The translations under genes and the position numbers were made by a program. This document shows positions 62,567-64,000 of a DNA stretch of 64,000 bases, piece after piece. Source of the stretch: Rhodospirillaceae bacterium (GTDB lineage Bacteria > Pseudomonadota > Alphaproteobacteria > GCA-2731375); assembly GCA_018701215.1 (NCBI GenBank), contig JABIWH010000012.1, positions 1-64,000 of the forward strand, read 5' to 3'. How positions within the stretch are numbered: the stretch's first letter is position 1; each line of letters starts with the position of its first letter. The notes beneath the pieces were generated by a model that saw only the letters and a program-made list of their open reading frames with translations, was not told where the DNA came from and made no database searches.

Positions 62567-64000
62567 ATGCGCGCCACCGATCAACAACGCCTGGCCGCCG
62601 ACCCCGGCGCTTCCGTCTGGGTAACCGCATCGGCGGGAACCGGCAAGACCCATGTCCTAACCGACCGGGTGCTGCGCCTGTTGTTACGGGATTGCCCGCC
62701 CGAACGCATTTTGTGCCTGACCTTCACCAAGGCGGCGGCGGCGGAAATGGCCAACCGCCTGCACCAAAGATTGGGCGCCTGGGCCGTGGCCGATGACGCC
62801 ACGCTGTCCCAGGCGTTGATGGACCTGACCGGCCAGAGTTTCGAGGCCCAGGACATGAACCTGGCCCGGCGCCTGTTTGCCCGTGTGCTGGATACGCCCG
62901 GCGGCCTGAAGGTGCAGACCATTCATTCTTTTTGCGAGGCCCTGCTGCGCCGTTTTCCCCTGGAGGCCCGCCTGGCGCCGCATTTCCAGGTCATGGACGA
63001 ACGGCAGGCGGATGAGATCCTGCAAGGGGCACTGGAAAGTATCCTGGAACAGGACGCTTTGACCCCCGCACCGCTGGTCGCGGAATTGACCGCCCTGGTG
63101 GATCAGGAGACCTTCAAGGGCTTGATGGCCAATCTCTCGTCTGATCGGGGGCGGTTGCAACGGCTGCTCGATCAACCCGGTGGCCTGGACGGTTTGCTGG
63201 CCAGCATGCGCCAGAGCCTTGGCCTAGGTGAAGACGAGGGTGAATTGGCAATTTTGAACGCGGCCGCCGATCCAAACAATTTTGATGGCCCTGGATTGCT
63301 GCGCCTGGCGCAACAGATGTTGCAAGGCGGCAAGCTTGAAATGCGCCACGGCCAGGCCATCGCCGATTGGCATGGCGCGCCCGAGACGCGGGTAGCGCGC
63401 TTCGATACCTATCTGGCGGGCTTTTTCACCAAGGACGGCCAGGGCACGCCCTATGCCAAACCGCTGACCAAGAAGAGCATGGAGACTATTCCGGACGGCC
63501 TGGATATCCTGGGCGAGGAGTGTCTGCGTCTGGAGGATGTCCGCCAGCGGCGCAATGCCGTGCGGGTGGCCGCCGCCACGGAATTGCTGTTGCGTCTGGG
63601 TGCGCGGCTGATCGCGGCCTATCAACGCGAAAAGGACCGCCTGGCCCTGCTGGATTACGATGACCTGGTCTTAAAGGCCGGCTATCTGCTGTCGGTAGGC
63701 AGCAGTACCGAATGGGTGCTCTACAAACTGGACGGTGGTCTGGATCACATCCTGATTGACGAAGCCCAGGACACCAATCCCGAACAATGGCAGGTGGTCC
63801 GCACCTTGGCCGATGAATTCTTCACCGGTGACGGTGCCTATGAAGATGGCGATGACAGCCTCATGGGTACACCCCGGACCTTGTTCGCAGTGGGCGATGT
63901 AAAGCAATCCATCTACAGCTTTCAACGCGCCGACCCGGCCGCCTTTCAGGCCATGCGCAATCATTTCGCGGCCCGCGTGGGCGCTGCCAAACGACGCTGG
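62567..64000 (+). CDS. addA: Double-strand break repair helicase AddA, 5' part, cut by the window end
   Basis: The first 478 codons of the UvrD-like helicase subunit of AddAB. Walker A is TASAGTGKTHVLTDR near residues 19-33. Helicase motifs FTKAAAAEM (about 53-61) and IHSFCEALLRRFPLEARLAPHFQVMDE follow, then the Walker B motif LIDEAQDTNPEQW near 398-410 and VGDVKQSIYSFQRADP near 442-457. ATG 62567 follows the addB stop by 13 bases and is the natural start. The C-terminal helicase part and nuclease domain lie beyond the window. Confidence 0.92.
   Translation, partial: MRATDQQRLAADPGASVWVTASAGTGKTHVLTDRVLRLLLRDCPPERILCLTFTKAAAAEMANRLHQRLGAWAVADDATLSQALMDLTGQSFEAQDMNLARRLFARVLDTPGGLKVQTIHSFCEALLRRFPLEARLAPHFQVMDERQADEILQGALESILEQDALTPAPLVAELTALVDQETFKGLMANLSSDRGRLQRLLDQPGGLDGLLASMRQSLGLGEDEGELAILNAAADPNNFDGPGLLRLAQQMLQGGKLEMRHGQAIADWHGAPETRVARFDTYLAGFFTKDGQGTPYAKPLTKKSMETIPDGLDILGEECLRLEDVRQRRNAVRVAAATELLLRLGARLIAAYQREKDRLALLDYDDLVLKAGYLLSVGSSTEWVLYKLDGGLDHILIDEAQDTNPEQWQVVRTLADEFFTGDGAYEDGDDSLMGTPRTLFAVGDVKQSIYSFQRADPAAFQAMRNHFAARVGAAKRRW

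Noticed and set aside
15..64000. tRNA, rRNA, CRISPR arrays and transposases
   Set aside because: I looked for cloverleaf-like arms, regular direct repeats with spacers, and transposase motifs, and found none I could support.

Overview
The window looks like chromosomal DNA of a high-GC free-living alphaproteobacterium. Evidence is the alphaproteobacterial-type AddB followed by AddA, a MurU-like nucleotidyltransferase just upstream of them, a DUF1127 protein, a NIT-domain chemoreceptor, a GcvA-like LysR regulator, and a very large load of acyl-CoA catabolic genes. No rRNA, tRNA, insertion sequence, prophage or CRISPR array was recognised. The sequence alone does not give a genus.

Layout. (1) 0.1-2.2 kb: a transmembrane chemoreceptor with a nitrate-sensing-like domain. 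(2) 2.4-18.7 kb: a catabolic block with enoyl-CoA hydratase, acyl-CoA dehydrogenases, acyl-CoA synthetase, thiolase, nitroreductase, FAD monooxygenase, SDR, a ThDP-dependent decarboxylase-like enzyme, a UbiD-type decarboxylase and a DUF35/thiolase pair, nearly all on the minus strand and tightly packed. (3) 18.8-23.2 kb: a molybdopterin oxidoreductase with an iron-sulfur/membrane-anchor fusion partner, resembling membrane-linked acyl-CoA or aromatic oxidoreductases. (4) 23.2-25.0 kb: a lower-GC accessory islet with a one-helix membrane protein and a PD-(D/E)XK nuclease-like protein. (5) 25.2-39.6 kb: an orphan REC protein with a degenerate HPt-like tail, MFS transporter, hydrolase, asd, LysR regulator, DUF1127, outer-membrane barrel, ZnuA, a sulfotransferase-like/BCAT pair, SDR, GNAT, and a soluble MCP next to a PAS protein. 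(6) 39.6-43.1 kb: an AT-rich patch, a large BTAD/TPR regulator, and an ArsM-like methyltransferase gene with an in-frame UGA where a Cys is expected. (7) 43.1-56.4 kb: TauD-like dioxygenase, FAD-linked 2-hydroxyacid dehydrogenase, aldo/keto reductase, idi, three acyl-CoA dehydrogenases, EamA transporter, nitronate monooxygenase-like enzyme, a second thiolase/DUF35 pair, and a class III aminotransferase. (8) 56.4-64 kb: a Cys-repeat secreted peptide, interspersed palindromic repeats, SDR, a membrane protein, MurU-like enzyme, AddB and a truncated AddA.

How the genes fit together. Most of the window serves oxidation of carboxylic acids as CoA thioesters: activation, alpha/beta dehydrogenation, hydration, and thiolytic or retro-aldol cleavage by thiolase/DUF35 complexes. 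The ThDP enzyme, UbiD homolog, monooxygenase and Mo-enzyme suggest that aromatic or branched acids are among the substrates; this is inference.

The observation I rank highest is the methyltransferase at 42226-43002. The reading frame continues through UGA codon 202 into 56 further family-like codons, and a hairpin resembling the E. coli fdhF SECIS apex lies just downstream, so it is a candidate selenoprotein. Other points are the defence-like islet, a REC protein whose HPt phospho-acceptor His is replaced by Gln, a three-copy palindromic repeat family, and thiolase and DUF35 proteins with missing canonical residues.
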